In this document: positions 7,581-14,615 of the stretch, piece after piece
Layout: each line of letters begins with the position of its first letter
Numbering within the stretch: position 1 is the stretch's first letter
Source of the DNA: Lentisphaerota bacterium
GTDB taxonomy: Bacteria > Verrucomicrobiota > Kiritimatiellia > UBA8416 > JAFGIZ01
Length of the DNA stretch: 20,376 nucleotides
Reading direction: 5' to 3'
Assembly: GCA_016929365.1 (NCBI GenBank)
Contig: JAFGIZ010000243.1
Coordinates: 1 to 20,376, forward strand
Notes under the pieces: generated by a model
Seen by the model: the letters and a program-made list of their open reading frames with translations, nothing else
What the model was told of the DNA's origin: nothing
The model's database searches: none
Translations under genes and position numbers: made by a program

Positions 7581-7954
7581 CTCGATTGTTCCAATCCTCT
7601 ATTCCGACACAGCATACGTTCTCATGGAGCCATCCCGGGCACAGCACCCTTCAGAAATCATAAGAAGGCGGCATATTGGGAGAAATCGACGCAGTAATCA
7701 ACGCTTTCTGCTCATGCTCCTGGTCTGAGATGTTTCCTGCTGTGCGGAAGATTGATTTTTCGCGTTTTTTCGGGGTGCGGGGTGATAGAACCGTTGCATG
7801 CCTAGCCCCGGAGGTACGCTGCGCTGCCCAGGGTCTGTCCCTGTACCTCATGCCCTCAGGGTCTGTCCCCAGGGGGGGTGTCTGGGTTTTGCCTTTGCCT
7901 GGGCCCGTAGCCGGGTCTATTCTCCAGCCGAATGAACAGCCAGGCAGGGACAGG
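7581..7954. other. Intergenic region between divergent genes
   Basis: A 374-base region between the lipoprotein gene (- strand) and the NagB-like gene (+ strand). The + frame is open through much of it, but its translation (cysteine-rich, then the repeat-encoded GSVPRGG) has no family character and there is no ribosome-binding site for an early start. It contains two inverted GGGACAGACCC motifs and short T-runs near 7755-7770. I see no convincing promoter hexamers, though promoters for both divergent genes are expected here. Confidence 0.55.
7831..7869 (-). repeat. Pair of inverted GGGACAGACCC repeats
   Basis: GGGTCTGTCCC occurs at 7831-7841 and 7859-7869, start to start 28 bases, close to the 27- and 31-base spacing in the upstream cluster. 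Both are in the reverse orientation relative to the three copies at 4141-4209, so the two clusters face each other across about 3.6 kb. Confidence 0.78.
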
Positions 7955-8950
7955 ATGACATCCGATATCTTGAGTCTATCGGCCGGCAAGACAGAGCTGG
8001 AGATTGTCGCCACAGCCGAAGCGATGGGTGCGCGGACTGCCGCCGCCCTGGCAGAGCGCCTCAAGCAGGCGGACCGGGACGGGGCCATACCGGTGTTATG
8101 GCTCATGGCCGCCCCCAGCGCGTTTCCCTTCTACGGCGCTTTTGTTGCCCTGGCCGCGTGCGATGAGGCCCTGCGCCGGGTCCTGCGGCGTACACATTGC
8201 TTTCAGTTCGACGATTATCCCATTGCGCGGGAGAGTACGGCTTTCGAGGCGACTTTCCGGCGCCTGCTCGAGCGATATTTCTACGAGCCGCTGGCCCGCT
8301 TGCCCGATGCCATGCCGCAGGTGCACCCCCTGGAATTGACCGCAGACCGCGCGCACAACAGGCAGGTCTGCGGCGGCTATGCCGACCATTTGTTCGCGCT
8401 GCAACAGAAGGGGGCGTGTATAATCGAGTTGAAGGGCACGGGCATGGACGGCCACTGGGGTTTTCACGGCGCCGAAACACCGCTGGAAAAGCCGGCGGGC
8501 ATGATGGAAGTACCCATGAATGTTCAGAACATTCATCAGCAGATGCTTGATTGGCCCCGGTATTTTCAGGCGCCGGGCGACGTTCCGGCGACGGCGTGGA
8601 CCTTCAACGTGGAGGCCTTTCTAAAGGCCGACGCGATCTACGACAACACACCGCAGGCGGCGAAGGAGTTTGCGGTGCTGGCCGCTTATGCCTCGGCAGC
8701 GGTGATCCCCGAGATCCCATCCTCTGCGCTCAAGCGTCATTCCGACAGCCGTGCCTGCGTGACGCAAGACGCCGCCCGCGCGTTACTGGAATGGCGCGAG
8801 CACGGATCTTTAGCGGCCCAGACATTTGAGCGACTGACCGGCTTGTGGGTTCGCCCTGGCGGCGCTCACGATGCGGCTTGTGTTGCCCACATGCTGGCTG
8901 TACTGGATTCACTGGGCATCAATACGGCTGACGTTCAGGCGGCCACGTGA
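7955..8950 (+). CDS. NagB-like (glucosamine-6-phosphate deaminase/isomerase fold) protein
   Basis: A 331-residue protein of the NagB/RpiA/SOL Rossmann-like fold. CFQFDDYPIARES corresponds to the FNMDEY motif of NagB, and KGTGMDGHWGFHGAE to its GxGxDGHIAFNEP loop, with D165 and H167 conserved. The catalytic glutamate expected seven positions after that Asp is a glycine here; a glutamate (E174) occurs two residues later. The protein therefore probably acts on a phosphosugar, but classical deamination of glucosamine-6-phosphate is uncertain. It is longer than NagB (about 266 residues), with an added C-terminal region containing helices around 240-330. The start at ATG 7955 has AGGGA four bases upstream; the longer frame would run through the repeat-bearing spacer. 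It converges with the GH65 gene, 63 bases apart. Confidence 0.75.
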   Translation: MTSDILSLSAGKTELEIVATAEAMGARTAAALAERLKQADRDGAIPVLWLMAAPSAFPFYGAFVALAACDEALRRVLRRTHCFQFDDYPIARESTAFEATFRRLLERYFYEPLARLPDAMPQVHPLELTADRAHNRQVCGGYADHLFALQQKGACIIELKGTGMDGHWGFHGAETPLEKPAGMMEVPMNVQNIHQQMLDWPRYFQAPGDVPATAWTFNVEAFLKADAIYDNTPQAAKEFAVLAAYASAAVIPEIPSSALKRHSDSRACVTQDAARALLEWREHGSLAAQTFERLTGLWVRPGGAHDAACVAHMLAVLDSLGINTADVQAAT

Positions 8951-9013
8951 CGACGGCCGACGGGCGCTCGGTCCCGGCCGTGCACAGCCCGTGCAAGGCC
9001 GCATGCCGGGCGG

Positions 9014-11341
9014 TCAGGATGTGTGTTGCGCAACCCGATCGGGGGGCATGGGAACGGCGAGTCCGTTTTCGGCAACGCGGTGCGTTCGGCCGAAGACCTC
9101 GATCTCCAGCTCGCTGCCGGGGCTCATGCGGAACGCCGCTTCCTTTGCGTCGACCCGGACCGACAGGATGCCGTGTTCCGACACACGCAACCGGAAACTG
9201 AACGCGGACCATGTGCCCGGCAGCAACGGCTCGAAGCGCAGCCGCGCGCCGTCCGTGCGCAGTCCGCCGAAACCGTACACCAGGCTCATCCAGGCCCCGC
9301 CCATCGAGGTGACGTGCAGGCCTTGCGCGGCGTTGTTGTTGTAGTCGTCCAGGTCCAGCCGGTAGGCGTAGCGGCTGTATGCCACGGCCTGTTCGGCGCG
9401 TCCCAGCTCAGCGGCGAGGATGGCGTGGATGCAGGGCGAAAGCGACGACTCGTGACAACAGCGCGGTTCATAGAAATCGTAATTGGCCTCCTTCTCCGCG
9501 CGGGTGAAGTCCGCGCTGAAGAGGAGAAGCAGCAGCACGACATCGGGCTGCTTGATCATGTCATGCCGCAGGCAGGTGAGATAGGCATGGTGTCTGAAAA
9601 GCGGGAACTCGTCGTCCGGAATGGCCTGCACGTCCCGGTGCGGCAGGTTGAAAAACCCCTCGTGCTGTTCGATCAGGAGTCCGTTGTCATCCCTGAGCAG
9701 CGCCGTTTGCGCGGCCTTACGGCGCCAGTCTTCCAATTCGCCGTCGCGGAGCGCGACGCGTTCCCGGGCGGCGTGCCATTGTGCCGGCGCCTCCGATTGC
9801 ATGTGGTTCACGAGGTCCAGCGTGTATTCGAACGCTTTGCGGGCCATGAGATTGGTATAGGCGTTGTTCTGCACCATCATATGGTACTCGTCGGCCCCCA
9901 TGACCCCGAAGTAGCCCCACAGGCCGGTCCGTTGCCCCCATGCGCCGCGCGAGGCATAGTAGCGGCAGATCTGAAGCAGCATATCGATGCCTTCGCTGTA
10001 GAGCCAGTCCGTCTTACCCATCACGCGGTCATACAGGCGGATGGCGTAGGCGACGTCGGCGGAAACGTGGATCTGCAGATCGCCGTGCTGCCAGACGCAG
10101 CAGGTTTCCTCGCCGTCGATGGTGCACATCGGATAACGTGCGCCTTCGACTTCCATCTGCCGGGCCCGTTCGAGGGCGCCGGGGAGCGTGCGGAAGCGGT
10201 AGCGCAACAGGTTTTCCGCCGCCCGGCGGTCGTTAAACAGGTAGAACGGCAGGCAGTAGGGTTCCGTGTCCCACCAGGCCACGCCCTGGTAGGCTTCACC
10301 CGTCAGGCCCTTTGCGCCGATGTTATAAGCGGGGCCGAGGCCGTGACAGGTCTGGTGCAGGTTGAAGATGCAGAAGCGCAGTCCCTGCTCGTTGGCCGGG
10401 TCGCCTTCCAGCGAAACGTCCATATCGCGCCACACCCTCTCCCAGTAGGCCGTGTGGGCCTGCCGTTCCCGCTCGAAATCCAGGCTGTTGAGCTCGCCGG
10501 CGCGTGCACGCCCGGCCTTCCAGACGGCGTCGTCCGTCTTGTCCGCGTCTTTTTCGGCGAGGTGCGCCGCCAGGCGCTCGAAGCGGACGGCTTCGCCGGT
10601 CTTGAGCCGCAGCCGGTAGCGGCGCCCGGCGTACGCGTTGTCGGAGACGGGTTCAGCCGCGGCGTCGTCGCGGTCGCAGGCGATCCGGGCGGCGGAGAAC
10701 AGGCGGTGTCCGCTGCCCTCGGCGGCGGCCATAATCGCGCACGGCGAGTCCGCGGCCGCCTGTTTCAGCGGCGTCCAGACCGGCCGGTTGAAATGGTAAT
10801 AGGTCGTCGCAAAATCCAGTCCGAGCGTTAACTCGCAATCGGCATCGCCGTTGAGGCATTCTATGCGGAGCGACTGCGCGCCCAGCCAGAAACGCGTCAT
10901 GGAGACAAAACGGGCAAAATGGAGCCGCAGGCTGCAGGCGTCGTCGACATGCCAGACGAAAGCGCGTTCCAGGACACCCCGCCGCATATCGAGCCGCCGC
11001 CGGAAATCGCTTACACGGGCTTCTGCCAGGTCCAGCGGCCGACCGTTCACATGCAGGCGCGTATGCAGCCAGTCCACGGCGTTGCACATGTGCGTGTAGG
11101 CATCCGCAAAGCCGCGGAACTTGACCGCGTAGGTGTAGGGTCCGCGCACGTAGATGCCGTTGAAGTAGGCGCCGACCATCCGTTTGCCGCCGTAGCCTTC
11201 CTCGAAGTAGCCGCGCACGCCCGTGAATTCGTTGGCCAGCGAGAAGACCGATTCACTGACCAGAGCGCGGTCCTGATGAAAGCCTTCTTCCTCGATGACC
11301 CACGGGTCGATTTTCAGATACGGCTTGGCCTGTTTGGGCAT
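9014..11341 (-). CDS. Glycoside hydrolase family 65 phosphorylase
   Basis: The 775-residue length matches maltose/kojibiose/trehalose-type phosphorylases, which cleave alpha-glucosides with inorganic phosphate to give beta-glucose 1-phosphate. The order is an N-terminal beta-sandwich (SESVFSLANEFTGVRGYFEEGYGG), the (alpha/alpha)6 catalytic barrel with GEAYQGVAWWDTEPYCLPF, GARYPMCTIDGEE and the catalytic acid E485 in GADEYHMMVQNNAYTN, the phosphate-site segment HESSLSPCIHA, and a C-terminal beta domain (LRFEPLLPGTWSAFSFRLRV). The usual GPDEYH appears as GADEYH. There is no signal peptide, so it is cytoplasmic and acts on imported di- or oligosaccharide. Specificity cannot be read from the sequence. 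The ATG at 11341 has GGAG about nine bases upstream. It is the last gene of a three-gene operon with only 43 bases to the C39 gene. Confidence 0.92.
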   Translation of the reverse strand: MPKQAKPYLKIDPWVIEEEGFHQDRALVSESVFSLANEFTGVRGYFEEGYGGKRMVGAYFNGIYVRGPYTYAVKFRGFADAYTHMCNAVDWLHTRLHVNGRPLDLAEARVSDFRRRLDMRRGVLERAFVWHVDDACSLRLHFARFVSMTRFWLGAQSLRIECLNGDADCELTLGLDFATTYYHFNRPVWTPLKQAAADSPCAIMAAAEGSGHRLFSAARIACDRDDAAAEPVSDNAYAGRRYRLRLKTGEAVRFERLAAHLAEKDADKTDDAVWKAGRARAGELNSLDFERERQAHTAYWERVWRDMDVSLEGDPANEQGLRFCIFNLHQTCHGLGPAYNIGAKGLTGEAYQGVAWWDTEPYCLPFYLFNDRRAAENLLRYRFRTLPGALERARQMEVEGARYPMCTIDGEETCCVWQHGDLQIHVSADVAYAIRLYDRVMGKTDWLYSEGIDMLLQICRYYASRGAWGQRTGLWGYFGVMGADEYHMMVQNNAYTNLMARKAFEYTLDLVNHMQSEAPAQWHAARERVALRDGELEDWRRKAAQTALLRDDNGLLIEQHEGFFNLPHRDVQAIPDDEFPLFRHHAYLTCLRHDMIKQPDVVLLLLLFSADFTRAEKEANYDFYEPRCCHESSLSPCIHAILAAELGRAEQAVAYSRYAYRLDLDDYNNNAAQGLHVTSMGGAWMSLVYGFGGLRTDGARLRFEPLLPGTWSAFSFRLRVSEHGILSVRVDAKEAAFRMSPGSELEIEVFGRTHRVAENGLAVPMPPDRVAQHTS

Positions 11342-11384
11342 GTTCGCGTTCTCCGGGTTGCAGCGGCTCGAAGCGGCCGCCCAT

Positions 11385-12095
11385 TCAGCGCGGCAGGCTG
11401 TAGCGCGCCTGCCGCACGGTTATGGCATCGTACAGTACCGGCGGCGGCTCCGTGATTTCAAGCGGGGAATCTTCGGCCAGTCCGAAATCCGCCCGGCCCA
11501 GCACGAGCGCGGCGCCGGACCATTCGGTACGGAACCGGGCCGCGGGCAGGCGGATATTGCCCCGGCTCGGATCGGCCAGATAGACGAGCGAGCCGCGCAC
11601 GCCGCGGAGAACGGCGAAGTGTTGGTAGTCGCCGCGCACCAGGTGGATCAGCACGGGTCCTTTCAGGTCGGCGAGCCTGGAGAAGGGCAGGCGCACGCCC
11701 ACGGCCTGGTAGCCCAGGCGTTCCGCGCAGTGTTTCAGGTCGAGCAGGGACAGTCCGTTTTCCTGCCGCTCGAGCAATTCTGCTTCGGTCAGGGACTGCG
11801 TGATGTTGCGGATCACCTGTTCCTCCGTCACATCCGCGCCGAAGTAGTAGCGGAAGAGGGAGGCCATGGCCGCCGCGCCGCAGGAATAATCGAGCCCCTG
11901 CATCACGACGTGGGTTTCCCGCAGCGCTTTCCAGGAGACCGGAGCGGGCCGGGCGACGGCGGCGGGCCCCATCGGAATGGGAGGCGGGGGACGGGTTGCG
12001 TCTCCGGATTCCAGCCGGCCGGACTGACAGCCGGAGCCGGCCAGAGCGGCGGCCAGGAGCAATGCCGCGCCCGCGCGCTGGCCGTTCCGGCTCAT
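11385..12095 (-). CDS. C39-peptidase-like lipoprotein (FapD-like)
   Basis: A 236-residue protein with a hydrophobic leader ending at GSGC (C23, a non-ideal lipobox because position -3 is Gly) and a C39 papain-like domain. The catalytic Cys is C72 in GLDYSCGAAAMASLF, with H159 in GDYQHFAVLRG and D175 in YLADPSRGN, so the full triad is present. C39 domains cleave double-glycine leaders in bacteriocin exporters; stand-alone versions such as FapD act in functional-amyloid (Fap) export. Its start overlaps the stop of the upstream outer-membrane barrel gene as ATGA (start 12095, stop 12092-12094), so the two are translationally coupled, again as expected for a FapD/FapF-type pair. No ABC transporter domain is attached. 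The natural substrate is not encoded in the window. Confidence 0.82.
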   Translation of the reverse strand: MSRNGQRAGAALLLAAALAGSGCQSGRLESGDATRPPPPIPMGPAAVARPAPVSWKALRETHVVMQGLDYSCGAAAMASLFRYYFGADVTEEQVIRNITQSLTEAELLERQENGLSLLDLKHCAERLGYQAVGVRLPFSRLADLKGPVLIHLVRGDYQHFAVLRGVRGSLVYLADPSRGNIRLPAARFRTEWSGAALVLGRADFGLAEDSPLEITEPPPVLYDAITVRQARYSLPR

Positions 12096-13066
12096 GGTTT
12101 CGCGTCGCGAAGCTGGTGGATATAGGCGAGGCCGAACACCACGTCGGGCGCGTCGTCGTTGAGTCCGAAGGTCACGGACGGCTCGATAAAGCGGTTGCGT
12201 TCCCAGCGGCGCGTCACGCCCAGGCGCAGCGTATACGGTTCCAGCGACGACCCGTCCACGGTTTCCCCGTCCAGTTCCAGCTCGGTCTGGAACAGGCCCT
12301 GCACCTGGGCGCTCAGGGATACGTCGTCGTTGACCGCGAACCCGAGGCCCACGTTATAGCCGAACGTGTTACCCGGCTGGATATCCTGGCCCAGGCCGCG
12401 CGCTTCGAACTCGTGCTGCAGCAGAAGTCCGCCGTACAGCACGACGGGGTCCGTGGTGCTGATGAGCTGGAGGCCGGCCTGCACGCCCCAGTGGCCGGAG
12501 CCGGTCGGGGCCGCTTCGCCGCCGTCCCCGTAGGGATCCGTGCCGGTCGGCGCGCGCACGAGCAGGGTGGCGACGATTTCCGGTACGCGCAGGGTTTCGC
12601 GCCGCGCCACGTAGCTGAGCCCGGCCTGCACGTCGCCCAGATCGACCGTATCGGACGACTCTACCGCAGCGTCTTCCCCGGCGCTGAACTCCCGGTAGGC
12701 GTAGGACGCCGGCACGGAAACGAACCCCTCGCAGGAGTCCGAGATGCCGAAACGGAAATTGAGCGGCAGGGTCAGACGGCGGTTCAGGGGGCCGGCGCCG
12801 GCGGTCCCCAGGCGGCGGGACCGGGTATAGGACAATCCGGTTTCGAGTTCGATTTCGCCCGGCTCGAGGAGCACCGACTCGGCGCGCAGGAAGACGCGGC
12901 GAATATCCCGCGTATCCTCATCGGGATTCGGGCCCAGGGGCTCCGCCGTTTCTTGCGCCGGCGCGAGGAATGGGATCAGCAGGAGCGCGGCCGTCGCGTA
13001 CAGAGCCGCTTTTCCGAGAAGGCGCAGGGGCCATCCCCGGGGGTGATGCGTTCCGGACCGTAACAT
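12092..13066 (-). CDS. Outer-membrane beta-barrel, FapF/Phenol_MetA_deg-like
   Basis: The 324-residue protein has a signal peptide (LLGKAALYATAALLLIPFLAPAQ), a short acidic linker, then alternating amphipathic beta strands to the C terminus: VLLEPGEIELETGLSYTRS, LTLPLNFRFGISD, CEGFVSVPASYAYREF, VQAGLSYVARR, VVLYGGLLLQHEFEA, FGYNVGLGFAVNDDVSLSAQVQGLFQ and a final VTFGLNDDAPDVVFGLAYIHQL. The strand pattern and the opening R.E.VLLEPGE.ELE.GLSY resemble the family of transporters that includes FapF and the MetA-pathway phenol proteins. A role as an outer-membrane pore for its C39 partner's product is inferred. I choose ATG 13066 because the signal peptide follows directly. There is no Shine-Dalgarno sequence, and a promoter -10 box lies only about 11 bases upstream. 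Longer N-terminal starts give non-family sequence. Confidence 0.75.
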   Translation of the reverse strand: MLRSGTHHPRGWPLRLLGKAALYATAALLLIPFLAPAQETAEPLGPNPDEDTRDIRRVFLRAESVLLEPGEIELETGLSYTRSRRLGTAGAGPLNRRLTLPLNFRFGISDSCEGFVSVPASYAYREFSAGEDAAVESSDTVDLGDVQAGLSYVARRETLRVPEIVATLLVRAPTGTDPYGDGGEAAPTGSGHWGVQAGLQLISTTDPVVLYGGLLLQHEFEARGLGQDIQPGNTFGYNVGLGFAVNDDVSLSAQVQGLFQTELELDGETVDGSSLEPYTLRLGVTRRWERNRFIEPSVTFGLNDDAPDVVFGLAYIHQLRDAKP

Positions 13067-13076
13067 GATGAGGCGT

Positions 13077-13106
13077 AGTATAGGCGCTCTTCCGAATGCT
13101 TGTCGA
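13077..13106 (-). promoter_or_regulatory. Promoter for the barrel-C39-GH65 operon
   Basis: Reading the - strand, TCGACA (13106-13101; five of six matches to TTGACA) is followed after 18 bases by TATACT (13082-13077; five of six matches to TATAAT). Transcription would begin near 13070, leaving only about four bases before the ATG at 13066. That fits the absence of a ribosome-binding site and suggests a nearly leaderless message. Confidence 0.5.
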
Positions 13107-13153
13107 GCCGGATTGCGATGGAGCGGCGCTGCACGACGGGGACGGCGGAGTAT

Positions 13154-13183
13154 TTGAACTGCCAGACTGAGGCTCATTATGCT
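13154..13183 (+). promoter_or_regulatory. Possible promoter for the lactonase gene
   Basis: TTGAAC at 13154-13159 and TATGCT at 13178-13183 are separated by 18 bases, each with four of six matches to consensus. The gene starts at 13248. It is divergent from the barrel operon within a 181-base shared intergenic region. A weak match. Confidence 0.3.
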
Positions 13184-13247
13184 TTTGTTCAGGCCGTGTC
13201 CCGGGTAGGGTGCATCGTGGGCGGAACGAACGGTGGAGGAGCACGCG

Positions 13248-14327
13248 ATGGCCGCGGCGCAGGCAAAGCGGACCATATTTATCGGGACCCTGACGGCGGG
13301 CGGCAGCGAGGGGATTTACCGCTGCACGGCGGATGCGGAGAGCGGCACGCTTTCGCCGCCGGTCCTGTGCGCCGCCCTGGAGAATCCCGCGTTTCTCGCG
13401 CTCGATTCCCGGCGGCGTTATCTGTTTTCCGTGCGGGAGATCAGGAAGCCGGACGGGGGCCGGGAGGGCGGGGCGATTGCCGCGTTCCGGGTGCGCCTGC
13501 CGGAGGGGGCGCTTGAAACGCTGAACCGCTGCACGACAGGCGGGCCGGGACCCTGCCACGCGGCGGTGGATCCTTCCGGCCGGTGCGTGGCGGCGGCCAA
13601 CTACCTGGACGGCAGCGTCGCAGCTTACACGGTCGGTGCGGACGGATTTTTGAGCGGGCCGACGGCCTTTGTGCGGCACGCGGGATCGAGTGTGAACCCG
13701 GAGCGCCAGGAAGCGCCCCATGCGCATTCGGCGAATATCGATCCCGCGGGCCGGTTTGTGCTGGTTTGCGATCTCGGTACGGACGACATTGTGATCTACG
13801 GTCTGGATGCGCGGCGCGGGACGCTGGCGCGCCGCGGCGCGGTGCGGATGGCGGCGGGATCGGGCCCCCGGCACCTGGCATTTCATCCCAACGGCCGGTG
13901 GCTCTATGTCAGCAACGAGCTGGCGAATACCGTGTCCGTGCTGGACTACGACGCCGGGGCGGGCGCGGCCGCGGTCCGGCAGACCCTGTCGACGTTGCCG
14001 CGGGGCGCCGCCGGTCCGAGCACGTGTTCCGAGGTGGCGTTGTCGGCCGACGGCCGGTTCGTGTACTGCGCCAACCGGGGGGATGACAGCATGGCGGTTT
14101 TCCGGGCCGATCCCGCCTCGGGCCGGCTCGAGGCCGCGGGTCATTTCGGCGTGGAAGGCCGGACCCCGCGGCATTTTGCCCTGCTGCCGGGGATCTCGAT
14201 GCTGATTGTTGCCAACCAGGACAGCGATGCGTTGACCGTGTTCCGGCTGGATGCCGCAAGCGGTCTCGCGCGGGGCTGTACGCAGACCGTTCCGTTGTCC
14301 AAACCGATGTGTATCCGGCCGGTATAA
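13248..14327 (+). CDS. Lactonase-family beta-propeller (6-phosphogluconolactonase-like)
   Basis: A 359-residue seven-bladed propeller of the lactonase family (Pgl/YbhE type). Recurrent blades include RTIFIGTLTAGGSEGIYRC, CHAAVDPSGRCVAAANYLDGSVAAY, APHAHSANIDPAGRFVLVCDLGTDDIVIY, GPRHLAFHPNGRWLYVSNELANTVSV, CSEVALSADGRFVYCANRGDDSMAVF and PRHFALLPGISMLIVANQDSDALTVF, a clear family match. The ATG at 13248 has GGAGGA seven bases upstream; a GTG at 13233 lies before that site and is not preferred. No signal peptide is present, so it is cytoplasmic. The typical reaction is hydrolysis of 6-phosphogluconolactone, but many members have other or unknown lactone substrates. The protein is encoded divergently from a phosphorylase operon, consistent with sugar catabolism. 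Confidence 0.88.
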   Translation: MAAAQAKRTIFIGTLTAGGSEGIYRCTADAESGTLSPPVLCAALENPAFLALDSRRRYLFSVREIRKPDGGREGGAIAAFRVRLPEGALETLNRCTTGGPGPCHAAVDPSGRCVAAANYLDGSVAAYTVGADGFLSGPTAFVRHAGSSVNPERQEAPHAHSANIDPAGRFVLVCDLGTDDIVIYGLDARRGTLARRGAVRMAAGSGPRHLAFHPNGRWLYVSNELANTVSVLDYDAGAGAAAVRQTLSTLPRGAAGPSTCSEVALSADGRFVYCANRGDDSMAVFRADPASGRLEAAGHFGVEGRTPRHFALLPGISMLIVANQDSDALTVFRLDAASGLARGCTQTVPLSKPMCIRPV

Positions 14328-14350
14328 CCCCGGGATATGCGGCATCCGGC

Positions 14351-14370
14351 GGCCCGGACGGAGCCGGGCC
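14351..14370 (+). terminator. GC-rich hairpin downstream of the lactonase gene
   Basis: GGCCCGG (14351-14357) and CCGGGCC (14364-14370) form a perfect 7-bp stem with a six-base loop, 24 bases after the stop codon. No T-run follows, so this could be structural or a weak terminator only. Confidence 0.3.
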
Positions 14371-14421
14371 CTCCGGGAGCGGGGCGCCCGGAAAACGTTT
14401 CGACGGCATGTGGTCTGCACC

Positions 14422-14495
14422 GAGATTCCTCGACTTCGCTCGGCATGACAGAAAACCTTGGGAAAGTGTCATCCCGAACGTAGTCGAGAGATCTC
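14422..14495. repeat. Imperfect inverted-repeat element (MITE- or REP-like)
   Basis: Two 29-base arms, 14422-14450 and 14467-14495, are inverted copies that match at 24 of 29 positions, with a 16-base centre. The left arm contains CTCGACTTCGCTCGG followed by ATGACA; the right arm is the complementary TGTCAT...GAGAGATCTC. The arm sequence (GAGATt..TCGACT.CG.TCGG.ATGACA) resembles a palindromic intergenic repeat I recall from many bacterial genomes, but I cannot verify that here. It lies between the lactonase stop and the promoter at 14545. Confidence 0.75.
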
Positions 14496-14544
14496 CTATC
14501 AGCTGAGCGCGCAAGGAATGGGGAAAAGTCCACGGGATTGGTTG

Positions 14545-14573
14545 TTGACTCGTTTCCTCCGCATTTATATAAT
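14545..14573 (+). promoter_or_regulatory. Near-consensus sigma-70 promoter
   Basis: TTGACT (14545-14550, five of six matches) is followed after exactly 17 bases by a perfect TATAAT (14568-14573). It is the best promoter in the window. Transcription would start near 14580, giving a leader of roughly 35 bases to the ATG at 14616, with GGGAGG (14603-14608) as the ribosome-binding site. Confidence 0.8.
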
Positions 14574-14615
14574 AACGGGGAAAGTTGGGCATTTTATATA
14601 TTGGGAGGCCGGATC

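Noticed and set aside
7676..7954. Upstream extension of the NagB-like protein
   Set aside because: The extra 93 codons cross two repeat motifs and have no family similarity; ATG 7955 has a ribosome-binding site.
9023..10831. A 602-codon open frame opposite the GH65 gene
   Set aside because: It lies antisense to a clear GH65 phosphorylase with motifs throughout; long antisense frames are expected in GC-rich DNA, and its translation shows no domain.
12918..14420. A 500-codon - strand frame over the lactonase region
   Set aside because: It overlaps the well-supported lactonase and barrel genes; its product is R/P/G-rich and unlike any protein family.
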